A stretch of 64,000 nt of DNA from Aestuariimicrobium soli (GCF_051192575.1 NZ_JBPJSQ010000002.1:62001-126000); one strand, 5' to 3'. Positions 1 to 8,534 are shown, numbered from the stretch's first letter. Translations and numbers: made by a program. Notes: a model not told the origin generated them from the letters alone.

Positions 1-276
1 TGCTCCAGCGCGCTCGCGGGGGCACGCTTCAAGGCCTGGGGCGTCAATCCCACCGAGATCGGCTGGCTCGACCACAGCTACGCCCCGGGCGGCGGCTCGT
101 TCCCCATCCGTGTGACCGGGGTGGGAGTGGTGGCCGCCATCACGGGATCGGGGCTCACCTCGGACGAGGACCACGATCTCGTCCGTTGGGGTGTTGCCGA
201 GCTGCGGGCCCGGCAGGTGTCGGCGCGCGACTCAGCCACCCACCCCGTTCACCCGAGGTCAGCGGAGCAGGACTGA
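1..276 (+). CDS. UPF0303 / heme-degrading-domain protein, 3' end
   Basis: This is the last 91 codons of a gene that begins before the window. The tail carries the block GGSFPIRV followed by GVGVVAAITGSGL and an EDHDLV element. These are typical of the UPF0303/GlcG-HbpS-like heme-binding and heme-degrading family. Members are small cytosolic proteins, and heme or corrinoid binding is known for relatives. The substrate here cannot be told from the fragment. Its last 18 bases overlap the 3' end of the convergent HAD phosphatase gene. Confidence 0.75.
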   Translation, partial: CSSALAGARFKAWGVNPTEIGWLDHSYAPGGGSFPIRVTGVGVVAAITGSGLTSDEDHDLVRWGVAELRARQVSARDSATHPVHPRSAEQD

Positions 277-921
277 GCGCAGCCCAGCCGCGTCGTCCGC
301 GAGGGCGGCGTGTGGCAGGGCCGCGAGCTCTGCCGGCAGTCCCGCCCCCCAGGTGACGCCCACCCCGGCCATGCCGGCGGCTTCGGCCGCGACCAGGTCG
401 ACCGTGGCATCACCGACATAGACGGTGCGACCGGGGTCGAACGTCAGCGCCCGCGCGGCCAGCAGCAGCGGCTCAGGGCGGGGCTTGTGCACCTCGGTGT
501 CTTCCATGCCCACCTGCACGTGCAGGTGGTCGTCGAAACCCAACGCCCGCAGCGCCCGTTCGGCACTGGGCCGGTACCGGCTGGTCACCACCGCCATGCC
601 GACCCCGGCCTCAGCCAGATCGTGCACGACCTCCAGTACACCCGGGTAGGGCTGCAACAACTCGTCGAAATGCTCGTGCTGCCACCCGCGATACGACTCC
701 ACCAACGCGGGCGCGCGCTCGGGCCCGGCCAGCTCGGTGAACATGTCGATCAGCGTGCGGCCGATCCACGAGCGGATGGTCGCGTCGTCCGCCGGTGCGA
801 GCCCGTGGCTCTCGATCGTCCAGCGGTAGGAGGCCAGGATCATCGGAATCGTGTTCGCGAGGGTGCCGTCGAGGTCGAACAGCACGTGGGGCCAGACGGG
901 GTCACCGGGCAGGGAACTCAT
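259..921 (-). CDS. HAD-family hydrolase, phosphoglycolate phosphatase-like
   Basis: A 220-residue cytosolic phosphatase of the haloacid dehalogenase superfamily. Motif I is DLDGT at residues 16-20 (nucleophile Asp16, acid Asp18). Motif III lysine lies in HKPRPEP and motif IV in VGDATVDL. The helical cap between residues about 30 and 95 and the overall size fit the PGP/Gph subgroup, but the substrate is not determined. The reading frame runs open much further upstream. I chose the ATG at 921 because the family fold begins there and a TAGCGT -10 box lies 7 bases upstream, which suggests a leaderless mRNA. It overlaps the convergent UPF0303 gene by 18 bases. Confidence 0.85.
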   Translation of the reverse strand: MSSLPGDPVWPHVLFDLDGTLANTIPMILASYRWTIESHGLAPADDATIRSWIGRTLIDMFTELAGPERAPALVESYRGWQHEHFDELLQPYPGVLEVVHDLAEAGVGMAVVTSRYRPSAERALRALGFDDHLHVQVGMEDTEVHKPRPEPLLLAARALTFDPGRTVYVGDATVDLVAAEAAGMAGVGVTWGAGLPAELAALPHAALADDAAGLRSVLLR

Positions 922-928
922 GTCGGCC

Positions 929-934
929 ACGCTA
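929..934 (-). promoter_or_regulatory. -10 box of leaderless HAD gene
   Basis: TAGCGT on the minus strand, 7 bases before the ATG at 921. It fits the TANNNT pattern seen before many genes here. Confidence 0.5.
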
Positions 935-1004
935 GCCAGAGGGCACCCCGCTCGCGAGCGCCTGCGGTGCCGGTGAGACCATGATGGCGAGGAGATGACC
1001 CGCC

Positions 1005-1259
1005 ATGAGCGACCCGACCACCACCCGCAACACGTCACCCCGAGAGGGGGCTGCCCGAGCCAGGTCTTTCGTGCAGCCGAGGTGCCCGCTGAGGCCGGGT
1101 GACCGCTGCTCGCTCTGCGTGCCCGGGGCGTCCGGCCCCCACGACTGCGGTCTCGTGTGGTTGGTGATGGACGATCCCGAGTTGAGGGAGCAACTGGCCC
1201 AGAAGCAGCAACAGGCACAGAAGCGCGCGGAGCACCGGGCGGCAGCCACGGCCTCCTGA
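1005..1259 (+). CDS. Small cysteine-motif protein (DUF6767-like)
   Basis: An 84-residue cytosolic protein with no known function. Its core is RCPLRPGDRCSLC followed by GPHDCGLVWLVMDDPELR, and this three- to four-cysteine pattern matches my memory of the actinobacterial DUF6767 family. The spaced cysteines (CPLRPGDRCSLC and the later DCG) could hold a metal or a disulfide. The C-terminus is a Gln/Ala/Lys-rich helix that may form a coiled coil. The ATG at 1005 has GGAG about 10 bases upstream. It sits alone between the divergent HAD gene and lat. The family call is from memory and moderately sure; that the ORF is real is more certain, because the motif is specific. Confidence 0.65.
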   Translation: MSDPTTTRNTSPREGAARARSFVQPRCPLRPGDRCSLCVPGASGPHDCGLVWLVMDDPELREQLAQKQQQAQKRAEHRAAATAS

Positions 1260-1358
1260 CGCGTCAGCACTTCGCGCCGGGACGGTCGCTCGCAAGACAT
1301 CTTGTTTCAATTTCGTTGCATCGACGTGGTTTCTCTCGCATGTGGCGGACTTCACGAC

Positions 1359-1364
1359 TAGTGT
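1359..1364 (+). promoter_or_regulatory. -10 box of the lysine operon (leaderless lat)
   Basis: TAGTGT ends 6 bases before the lat ATG at 1371 and no clear Shine-Dalgarno is present, so the operon mRNA probably starts at or near the start codon. The upstream stretch at about 1295-1335 is unusually AT-rich for this chromosome and is a likely regulator-binding region. Confidence 0.5.
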
Positions 1365-1370
1365 CGCGGC

Positions 1371-2681
1371 ATGGAAACTTACGCGGCCGATGACGTCCGA
1401 ACCCGACTCGGAGCCCACCTGCTGGTGGATGGACTCCCCCTCGTCCTGGACCTGAAGGCGTCCCGGGGCACCACCCTGATCGACCAGGTGAGCGGCGAGG
1501 AGTACCTCGACATGTTCACCTTCTTCGCCTCCAGTGCGCTCGGCATGAACCACCCGGCGCTGGTCGATGACCCGACCTTCCGTGAGGAACTGCTCGAGGC
1601 CGCCCTCAACAAGCCGTCGAACTCCGACGTCTACTCCGAGCCGATGGCGCGCTTCGTCGACACCTTCGCCCGGGTGATGGGGGACGACGCCCTCCCCCAC
1701 TACTTCTTCATCGAGGGCGGAGCAGCAGCCGTCGAGAACGCCCTCAAGGTCTGCTTCGACTGGAAGTCGCGCCACAACGAGGCCAACGGGCGCTCGCCCG
1801 AGCTGGGCACCAAGGTGATGCACCTCGAGCACGCCTTCCACGGGCGCTCCGGCTACACCATGAGCCTCACCAACACCGACCCCAACAAGGTCGCCCGCTA
1901 CCCGAAGTTCCCCGACTGGCCGCGCATCGCCTCGCCCTACGTGGCCGAGGGACGCGACCAGAGTGCCGTCGAGGCCGAGGCCCTCGCCCAGGCCGAGCGC
2001 GCCTTCGCCGAACACCCGCACGACATCGCCTGTTTCATCGCCGAGACGGTGCAGGGCGAGGGCGGCGACCACCACTTCCGCAGTGAGTTCCTGCGCGCCA
2101 TGCGCGACCTCTGCCACGCCCACGACGCCCTGTTCGTGCTCGACGAGGTGCAGACGGGCGGGGGCATGAGCGGCAAGGCGTGGGCCTATCAGCACCACGC
2201 CGTGCAGCCCGACGTCGTCAGCTTCGGCAAGAAGCTGCAGGTGTGCGGCATCATGGCCGGCGGCCGAGTCGACGAAGTGCCCGACAACGTGTTCACGGTC
2301 TCGAGCCGCATCAACTCCACCTGGGGAGGCAATCTCACCGACATGGTGCGCGCCCGACGCATTCTCGAGGTGATCGAGTCAGATCAGTTGATGAACAACG
2401 CGGCGCTCGAGGGCGACCACCTGCTCGGACGACTCACCGAGATCAGCGCCCGCCACGCGGTGGCCTCCAACCCCCGCGGGCTGGGGCTGATGTGCGCCGT
2501 CACCCTCGAGAACACTGCCCTGCGCGACCGGGTGCTGTCGGCGATGATGGAGGAGAAGATCATCATGTTGGGCTGCGGCGAACGATCGGTCAGGCTTCGT
2601 CCGCCGTTGACGGTGGAGCGGGCGGCCATCGACCGCACCTGCGACGCGCTCGACCGGGTGCTCGGCTCGCTGGCCGGCTGA
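1371..2681 (+). CDS. lat: L-lysine 6-transaminase
   Basis: A 436-residue PLP-dependent class III aminotransferase that moves the epsilon-amino group of L-lysine to 2-oxoglutarate, giving 2-aminoadipate 6-semialdehyde and glutamate. The sequence is close to the lysine epsilon-aminotransferase (LAT) family throughout: EGGAAAVENALKVCFDWK at the N-terminal PLP loop, DEVQTGGG at 258-265 and the PLP lysine in SFGKKLQVCG (K287/K288). Length is usual for LAT. It is the first gene of a compact operon with hglS and an aldehyde dehydrogenase, which are later steps of the aminoadipate route. This favours lysine catabolism over antibiotic precursor supply. Translation probably starts from a leaderless mRNA. 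Confidence 0.93.
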   Translation: METYAADDVRTRLGAHLLVDGLPLVLDLKASRGTTLIDQVSGEEYLDMFTFFASSALGMNHPALVDDPTFREELLEAALNKPSNSDVYSEPMARFVDTFARVMGDDALPHYFFIEGGAAAVENALKVCFDWKSRHNEANGRSPELGTKVMHLEHAFHGRSGYTMSLTNTDPNKVARYPKFPDWPRIASPYVAEGRDQSAVEAEALAQAERAFAEHPHDIACFIAETVQGEGGDHHFRSEFLRAMRDLCHAHDALFVLDEVQTGGGMSGKAWAYQHHAVQPDVVSFGKKLQVCGIMAGGRVDEVPDNVFTVSSRINSTWGGNLTDMVRARRILEVIESDQLMNNAALEGDHLLGRLTEISARHAVASNPRGLGLMCAVTLENTALRDRVLSAMMEEKIIMLGCGERSVRLRPPLTVERAAIDRTCDALDRVLGSLAG

Positions 2682-2701
2682 TTCGTCGGGAGGTGCACGG
2701 C

Positions 2702-4120
2702 ATGGACACCCATGAACTGCGGGCCGCGTTCGCCCGGTCGCTGTCGGCGATGTACGGCACCGAGGTGCCCGCGTACACGACCCTGGTCGACGTGTCGACG
2801 GCCGTGAACGCCGACGCGATGGCCGCCGACCCCGAGACCGCCGAGCGGCTGGGGCGCATCGACCGGGTGACGGCCGAACGGCACGGCGCCATTCGCGTGG
2901 GCACGGCCCGGGAACTGGCGCGGGTGGCGACGATCTTCGCGGCGCTCGGCATGGCCCCGGTGGGCTTCTACGACCTGCGCGGATCGGAGCGGACGAGTCT
3001 GCCGATCGTGTCGACGGCCTTTCGCCCGACCACACGGGAGGCCCTGGCCATCAACCCGTTCCGCGTGTTCACCTCGGTGCTGGTGACCGACGACCGGCGC
3101 TACTTCGACGCCGACCTGCAGGCCGAGCTGGACGCCTTCCTCGACCGTCGTGAGTTGTTCCCCGACGAGGTGGTCGCCCTGGCCGAGCGGGCCGAACGTG
3201 ACGGCGGGCTCGACGGGTCGGAGACCCACGGGCCGGCGGCCGAGTTCCTGCGTCGGGCGACGGCCTGCTTCGAACTGTCGGACGAACCCGTCGACCGGGC
3301 CTGGTACGAGGGGCTGTCGCGGGTCTCGGGGGTCGCGGCCGACATCGGTGGGGTCACCTCGACCCACATCAACCACCTCACCCCTCGGGTGCTCGACATC
3401 GACGACCTGTATCGACGCATGACCGAGCTCGGCATCACGATGATCGACGAGATCCAGGGTCCGCCGCGGTGGGAGGGGCCCGACGTGCTGCTGCGGCAGA
3501 CCTCGTTCAAGGCCCTGGCCGAGCCCCGCCGGTTCCGGGAGGCCGATGGGTCGGTGGTCAACGGGCACCTGAGCGTGCGCTTCGGCGAGGTCGAGCAGCG
3601 CGGTGTCGCCCTCACCCGCGCCGGGCGCGACCTGTACGACCGGCTCGTCGTCGAGGTGGACGAGCGGGTCGCCGCCGGCCAGGAGAAGAATTCGGCCAAG
3701 CTGGCCGCCTGGCAGGCGCTGCCGTCGTCCGAGCGCGAACTCGACCGCGCGGGTCTGGGGTTCTTCGAGTACCGGCTCACCGGCGTGCAGCCGACCGGGG
3801 CCAGCGCTGATGGGAAGCGCCCCGACAGTCTGGCCGGCCTGATCGACGGCGGCTGGGTCGAGGCGACCCCCATTGTCTACGAGGACTTCCTGCCTCGCTC
3901 GGCGGCCGGTATCTTCGCCTCGAACCTCGACGATTCCGGCAGCAGTGACGTCGGCGCCGAGGGCAGCCTGCGCGACGAGGCCTGGCTGGCCGACGCGCTC
4001 CGGCGCGACCTGCACGACCCGTTCGAGCTCTACGCCCGCCAGCGCGACCAGTCACTGGCCGCCCTCACCAACCAGCTCGGGCCGCTGAGGCCCCCCACCC
4101 CCACCCAGGAGCCCGCATGA
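2702..4120 (+). CDS. hglS: 2-oxoadipate dioxygenase/decarboxylase (HglS, DUF1338)
   Basis: A 472-residue Fe(II) enzyme of the VOC-like DUF1338 family. In Pseudomonas putida, HglS converts 2-oxoadipate plus O2 to D-2-hydroxyglutarate and CO2. Family landmarks seen are HGAIRVGT at 61-68 (metal His61, substrate-binding Arg65), STHINHLTPR (second metal histidine) and RFGEVEQRG (metal glutamate). The ATG at 2702 follows GGGAGG, 20 bases after the lat stop. The 3' end overlaps the aldehyde dehydrogenase start as ATGA, so the two are translationally coupled. Its presence suggests lysine is taken to 2-hydroxyglutarate rather than through glutaryl-CoA. A 2-aminoadipate aminotransferase for the intervening step is not in the window. 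Confidence 0.9.
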   Translation: MDTHELRAAFARSLSAMYGTEVPAYTTLVDVSTAVNADAMAADPETAERLGRIDRVTAERHGAIRVGTARELARVATIFAALGMAPVGFYDLRGSERTSLPIVSTAFRPTTREALAINPFRVFTSVLVTDDRRYFDADLQAELDAFLDRRELFPDEVVALAERAERDGGLDGSETHGPAAEFLRRATACFELSDEPVDRAWYEGLSRVSGVAADIGGVTSTHINHLTPRVLDIDDLYRRMTELGITMIDEIQGPPRWEGPDVLLRQTSFKALAEPRRFREADGSVVNGHLSVRFGEVEQRGVALTRAGRDLYDRLVVEVDERVAAGQEKNSAKLAAWQALPSSERELDRAGLGFFEYRLTGVQPTGASADGKRPDSLAGLIDGGWVEATPIVYEDFLPRSAAGIFASNLDDSGSSDVGAEGSLRDEAWLADALRRDLHDPFELYARQRDQSLAALTNQLGPLRPPTPTQEPA

Positions 4121-5619
4121 CCGACCACGACACCCTCGTCCGCCGCGCCCGCGAAGCCCTGTCGGCGTGCGGCGTCGACCTGCCCGACTCGAGTGCCGGC
4201 AGTCTGACGGCACGCTCGCCGATCTCGGGCGGAGCCCTGGTCTCGCTGCCCGCGACCGACGACGCCGCCGCAGAGATCGAGCGGGCCCACGCGGCATTCG
4301 AGCAGTGGCGGGCGGTGCCAGCACCGGTGCGCGGACGCGTCGTCAAGCGGCTCGGGTCGCTCATCGACGAACACAAGGAGCAATTGGCCGACCTGGTGAC
4401 GATCGAGGCGGGCAAGATCACCTCCGAGGCGCTCGGCGAGGTGCAGGAGATGATCGACATCTGCGACCTGGCGGTCGGCCTGTCGCGGCAGTTGTTCGGG
4501 CGCACCATGCCGTCGGAGCGTCCGGGGCATCGGCTGCAGGAGGTCTGGCACCCGCTGGGGGTGGTCGGGGTGATCTCGGCGTTCAACTTCCCTGTGGCGG
4601 TGTGGTCGTGGAACACCGCGGTCGCGCTGGTGTGCGGCGACACGGTGGTGTGGAAGCCGAGCGAGCTGACCTCGCTGTGCGCGCTGGCCTGCTCTTCGCT
4701 GCTGGAACGAGCGCTGGTCGAGGAGGGACACTCCCCCGATGTGCACCGGCTCGTGCTCGGCGACCGGGTGGTCGGTGAGGCGTTGGTGGACGACGCCCGC
4801 GTCGCGCTGGTGAGCGCCACCGGGTCGACCCGGATGGGGCGCGAGGTCGGTCCGCGGGTGGCTGCGAGGTTCGGTCGGTCGCTGCTGGAACTGGGTGGCA
4901 ACAATGCCGTCATCGTCACGCCCAGTGCCGATCTCGACCTGGCGGTGTCGTCCATGGTGTTCGCGGCGGCTGGCACCGCGGGGCAGCGCTGCACCTCGCA
5001 GCGGCGGCTGATTGTGCACCACTCGGTGGCGGACGAGGTCTGCCTGCGGCTGGAGAAGGCGTTCGCGTCGCTGCCGTTGGGCGATCCGTTCGAGGCGTCG
5101 ACGCTGGTGGGGCCGCTGATCAGCGAGCACGCGGCCGAGGCGATGGCCGCGGCGCTGTCGGCGGCGCGCGACCAGGGCGGCACCGTGGTGGGCGGGTCGC
5201 GGGAAACCGTGGACGCGTGGGGAGGCGTGTGGATGCGACCGGCGCTCGTCCGCCTGCCCGCCCAGGAGGGCGTGGTGCTCACCGAGACGTTCGCACCCAT
5301 TCTGTACGTGCTCACCTACGACGAGTTGGACGAAGCCCTGGCCCTGCACAACGCCGTGCCGCAGGGGCTGTCGGGTGGGATCTTCACCCGCGACCAGTCC
5401 GAGGCGGAGCGCTACCTCGCGGTCGCCGACACGGGCATCGCCAATGTCAACGCCGGCACCTCCGGGGCAGAGATCGGGGGTGCGTTCGGCGGTGAGAAGG
5501 AGACCGGCGGTGGCCGTGAGTCGGGGTCGGATGCCTGGCGTGCCTACATGCGCCGGCAGACCACGACGATCAACTACTCCGGCCACGTGGTGCTCGCGCA
5601 GGGTGTCGACTTCGGCTGA
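4117..5619 (+). CDS. L-2-aminoadipate-semialdehyde dehydrogenase (ALDH7-like)
   Basis: A 500-residue NAD(P)-dependent aldehyde dehydrogenase. Catalytic residues are Cys292 in AGQRCTSQR and the general base Glu258 in LLELGGNN. The Rossmann part has NFPVAVWSWN and VVWKPSE. The C-terminus (SGAEIGGAFGGEKETGGGRESGSDAWRAYMRR) is the signature of the ALDH7A1/AmaB class, which oxidises aminoadipate semialdehyde (or its cyclic piperideine form) to 2-aminoadipate. Directly after lat and hglS, with a 4-base overlap, this is the most likely substrate. It is the last gene of the operon; the next gene has its own -10 box within 10 bases. Confidence 0.88.
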   Translation: MTDHDTLVRRAREALSACGVDLPDSSAGSLTARSPISGGALVSLPATDDAAAEIERAHAAFEQWRAVPAPVRGRVVKRLGSLIDEHKEQLADLVTIEAGKITSEALGEVQEMIDICDLAVGLSRQLFGRTMPSERPGHRLQEVWHPLGVVGVISAFNFPVAVWSWNTAVALVCGDTVVWKPSELTSLCALACSSLLERALVEEGHSPDVHRLVLGDRVVGEALVDDARVALVSATGSTRMGREVGPRVAARFGRSLLELGGNNAVIVTPSADLDLAVSSMVFAAAGTAGQRCTSQRRLIVHHSVADEVCLRLEKAFASLPLGDPFEASTLVGPLISEHAAEAMAAALSAARDQGGTVVGGSRETVDAWGGVWMRPALVRLPAQEGVVLTETFAPILYVLTYDELDEALALHNAVPQGLSGGIFTRDQSEAERYLAVADTGIANVNAGTSGAEIGGAFGGEKETGGGRESGSDAWRAYMRRQTTTINYSGHVVLAQGVDFG

Positions 5620-5623
5620 GCAG

Positions 5624-5629
5624 TAGTCT
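5624..5629 (+). promoter_or_regulatory. -10 box before the DinB-like gene
   Basis: TAGTCT, with 7 bases between it and the GTG at 5637; leaderless geometry. Confidence 0.5.
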
Positions 5630-5636
5630 GCCGCCG

Positions 5637-6344
5637 GTGACCACGTTTCGTGATGACGACTTCTCGGGCGCAGTGTTTCGCGAGTGTGACCTCAGTCGCG
5701 CGACGCTCGTCGGGGTGGTGATGCAGGACGCGAGCATCGACGGTCTCGTCACCAACCTCGTCGTCAACGGGGTCGAGGTGATGGGCTTCGTCGAGCGCGA
5801 GCTCGACCGGCGCGACCCCACGAGGCTGCTCGTCCGATCCCCTGACCCGGACGACCTGCGAGCGGCGTGGGCCGAACTGGCGAGCCGATGGGCAGCGACA
5901 GTCGAGAGGTTGCGCCGAACGCCGGGGCTCGAGCAGCGCAGCGTGAACGATGAGTGGACACCGGTGCAGACCTTGCGGCATCTGGTGTTCGTGCACGACT
6001 CGTGGTTCCGCCGGTGTTGCCTGGGGTCGTCCGAGCCCTTCAGCGAGCTGGGCCTGAGCGCGGCCTTCGCCCCGTCGCCCAGCCCGGCCGAGCAGCCGTG
6101 GCGTCTGGACGACGTCCTCGCTGTCCGAGCCGAGCAGACCGACGAGCTGGCCGCTTGGCTGGCCACGGTGTCGGCCGACGACCTCACGGCGGAGGCACCC
6201 GTTCCGCTCGACGAGGGCTGGCCCGCGCATTCCCGGGGTCGGTCCGTGCGTGAGTGCCTGGCGGTCGTGCTCGACGAGACCCTGCTGCACCACGGGTTCT
6301 GCGTTCGAGACCTGGATCTCTTGGAAGCCCCGAGCGATGGCTGA
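5637..6344 (+). CDS. DinB-like protein with a short N-terminal pentapeptide stretch
   Basis: A 235-residue cytosolic protein. The first about 45 residues read like pentapeptide repeats (DFSGAVFRECDLSRATLVGV). The rest is a four-helix bundle of the DinB/MDMPI type with TPVQTLRHLVFVHDSW, whose histidines are candidate metal ligands. The same order is found in actinobacterial proteins annotated as DinB family. Relatives include thiol transferases that use mycothiol or bacillithiol, but no substrate can be named here. The GTG start follows a TAGTCT -10 box at leaderless spacing. The 3' end overlaps the start of the next gene by 8 bases, so the two are probably co-expressed. Confidence 0.78.
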   Translation: MTTFRDDDFSGAVFRECDLSRATLVGVVMQDASIDGLVTNLVVNGVEVMGFVERELDRRDPTRLLVRSPDPDDLRAAWAELASRWAATVERLRRTPGLEQRSVNDEWTPVQTLRHLVFVHDSWFRRCCLGSSEPFSELGLSAAFAPSPSPAEQPWRLDDVLAVRAEQTDELAAWLATVSADDLTAEAPVPLDEGWPAHSRGRSVRECLAVVLDETLLHHGFCVRDLDLLEAPSDG

Positions 6345-7446
6345 GCGGCCCGATTCGCTGCGACTGACCGTCGCTCAGGCCCGGCGCATCGCGGTGCGGG
6401 CCCAACTGTTGGACGACCCCCGGCCCTCCTCGGTGATGGAGGTGGCGGAGCGACTGGCGGCCCTGCAGGTCGACCTGACCAGCTACGTCGCCCCCAACGT
6501 CGAGCTCGTGCTCTGGAGCCGGCTCGGGAATGGATTCAGCACCGACGAGTTGGCGGTGTTGCTCGACCAGCGGCGACTGGTCGAGATCCACGGATTCCTG
6601 CGGCCGGCCGACGACATCGCCCTGTACCGGGCCGAGATGGACGCGCTGCCCACGCCAGCGTGGGTCGAGGCCAACCACGCCGCCCGCGACGAGATCGTCC
6701 AGGTGTTGCGGTCCGAGGGGGCGATGGCGGCGCGCGACCTTCCCGAGATCGACTTCGTGAAGCCGTGGCGGTCGTCCGGGTGGAACTCCGGCAAGAACGT
6801 GCCCATGATGCTCGAGCGACTCGAGGAAGCCGGGCAGGTCGCGGTCTCGCACCGGGAGGGTCGCGAACGGGTTTGGGACCTCGCCGAGCGGGTGTATCCC
6901 GACGTGCCGGCGCTGCCGATGGACGAGGCGCTCCGGGTGCGGGCCGAGCGGCGGCTCGCGGCTCTAGGGGTCGCGCGACGATCGGCGACCCGCACCCCCA
7001 CCGAGCCCAACGACGTCGGCGAGGTCGGGGTCGAGGCGGTGGTCGAGGGTGTGCGCGGACGATGGCGGGTCGATCCCGAGCTGGCCGATGCGGTGACGGG
7101 TGAGGTGGCGGGTGACGCCTTCGCCGGACGAGTCGCGGTGATCTCGCCGCTGGACCGGCTGGTTTTCGACCGCAAGCGCATGGACGAACTCTTCGACTTC
7201 GACTACACGCTCGAGATGTACAAGCCGGCGGCCACGAGACGTTGGGGTTACTTCGCGCTCCCGGTGCTCAGCGGGGATCGGCTGGTGGGCAAGGTCGATG
7301 CCGAGTCGGATCGCTCGGGTGGTTTCCTGCGCGTGCACGCGGTGCATCGGGACGAACCGTGGCCGCCCGAGGTGGATGCCGCCGTGACCGAGGAACTCGA
7401 GAGCCTGGCCCGCATGGTGGGCCTGATGATCGAGTTCGAGGACTGA
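6337..7446 (+). CDS. Winged-helix DNA glycosylase-like protein (YcaQ/AlkX type, HTH_42)
   Basis: A 369-residue protein of the HTH_42 (formerly DUF1006) superfamily. E. coli YcaQ/AlkX and Streptomyces AlkZ of this superfamily are DNA glycosylases that unhook interstrand crosslinks. The AlkZ branch carries a Q-phi-Q catalytic motif and the YcaQ branch Q-phi-D. Here residues 44-46 are QVD, placing it with the YcaQ-like branch. The C-terminal block ISPLDRLVFDRKRMDELFDFDYTLEMYKPA and RRWGYFALPVL are family hallmarks. The ATG at 6337 overlaps the DinB-like gene by 8 bases. An activity on alkylated or crosslinked DNA is plausible but inferred from family only. Confidence 0.85.
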   Translation: MAERPDSLRLTVAQARRIAVRAQLLDDPRPSSVMEVAERLAALQVDLTSYVAPNVELVLWSRLGNGFSTDELAVLLDQRRLVEIHGFLRPADDIALYRAEMDALPTPAWVEANHAARDEIVQVLRSEGAMAARDLPEIDFVKPWRSSGWNSGKNVPMMLERLEEAGQVAVSHREGRERVWDLAERVYPDVPALPMDEALRVRAERRLAALGVARRSATRTPTEPNDVGEVGVEAVVEGVRGRWRVDPELADAVTGEVAGDAFAGRVAVISPLDRLVFDRKRMDELFDFDYTLEMYKPAATRRWGYFALPVLSGDRLVGKVDAESDRSGGFLRVHAVHRDEPWPPEVDAAVTEELESLARMVGLMIEFED

Positions 7447-7682
7447 TCACCGCTTTCGTGGGTCGCAGGCCATCACTACGCAAACCCGTAGGAAAGAGTG
7501 GCACCCGTAGGAATTTTCCTGAGGGTCGCATGTTTTGGTACCGGTTTGCGCCGGAAGGGCCAGACCAAACTCTGTCGTCCGCCGCTCGTGGCTCGGTCGG
7601 CGGTGGCTGCGCTCCCCGTCGAGTGTTGTGCAGAATCCGTCGCGTGGCGGGGATTCTGCCCCCGAGAGGGCAACTGTGGGGG
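7447..7682. other. Structured non-coding stretch with nested inverted and direct repeats
   Basis: No convincing gene. It holds an inverted pair CGCAAACC (7479-7486) and GGTTTGCG (7543-7550), an inner pair AGGAAA (7490-7495) and TTTCCT (7515-7520), a doubled CCCGTAGGAA, a doubled GGGTCGCA, and a 9-bp stem hairpin at 7630-7659. Confidence 0.6.
7630..7659. terminator. Hairpin between convergent genes
   Basis: GCAGAATCC pairs with GGATTCTGC over 9 bp with a 12-base loop. It lies about 180 bases past the glycosylase-like gene and just past the end of the convergent RCC1-like reading frame, so it could end transcription from either side. There is no T-run. Confidence 0.4.
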
Positions 7683-8523
7683 CTACCGAACCGAATCCGC
7701 ACACAGCCGCCAGCCGCCGACGGTGCATTGACCGTGGTCGTTGTTGCCGATGGCGAGCACGGTGCCGTCGCGGCGCACCCCCAGGCTGTGCCCCGCCCCC
7801 GCCGCAATGGCCATCACGTCGCGCCACTGCCCCACCCGGCACTGGCCGAAGGCGTCGTCACCGGCGGCCAGCACTCGTCCGTTGGCCTGCAACGCCAGGG
7901 TGTGGTGACTGCCGGCGGCCACCGCCACCACGTCACGCCACCGCTGGGTGGCTGCCACGTCGGTCTGGGCCGGCGGTGAGCACGCGTCCCGCCGAGGTCA
8001 CCCCGACGGTGTGCAGATGGCCGGCGGCCAGAGCCACCACATCGCGCCACTGCCCCACCCGGCACTGGCCGCGCCGATCATTGCCGACGGCGACCACTGT
8101 CCCGTCGGCGCGGAGCCCCACCGAGTGCCAGTCCCCGGCCGCCACCGACACGATCTCGCGCCAGTCCTCGACGGCGCAGGCGCCCTCCTCCGTGCGACCG
8201 GCGGCGACCACCGTGCCGTCGGCCCGCACTCCCAGGGTGCGCCGCCAGCCCGCCGCCACCTCGACGACGGACGACCACCCGCCCACCTCGCACTGTCGTG
8301 AGACGTTCCAGCCGGCCGCCACCACGGTGCCATCCGCGCGCAGGCCGACGGTGTGGGATCGTCCGGTGTTCGGCGCACGATGCACGCCACCGGCGGCGAT
8401 CGACACCAGTCCCGACCAGCCCGATCCGCGTCCCACTGCGTCACGGTCGCCGGCCGCGACGACGGTGCCGCCGCTCCCGAGACCCACCGAGTGGCGCGGA
8501 CCGGCGGCCAACACTGCGTGCAT
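7683..8523 (-). pseudogene. RCC1-like seven-repeat protein, split by a frameshift
   Basis: Reading from the ATG at 8523, the frame gives five repeats of about 38 residues of the RCC1/propeller type (HSVGLRADGTVVAVGN, GQCRVGQWRDVVALAAG), then shifts near 7935-7962. In another frame two more repeats follow and end at a TAG at 7683. Together they make exactly seven repeats, the number needed to close a seven-bladed propeller. At the break, repeat 5 also lacks about two codons. The first frame stops at 7933 and the second runs from 7958 to 7683. Short-repeat RCC1 proteins of bacteria have no fixed role. Either the gene is inactivated or a sequencing error mimics a shift. It follows the dehydrogenase gene by 11 bases on the same strand. 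Confidence 0.65.
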
Positions 8524-8534
8524 GCTGCGATCCG

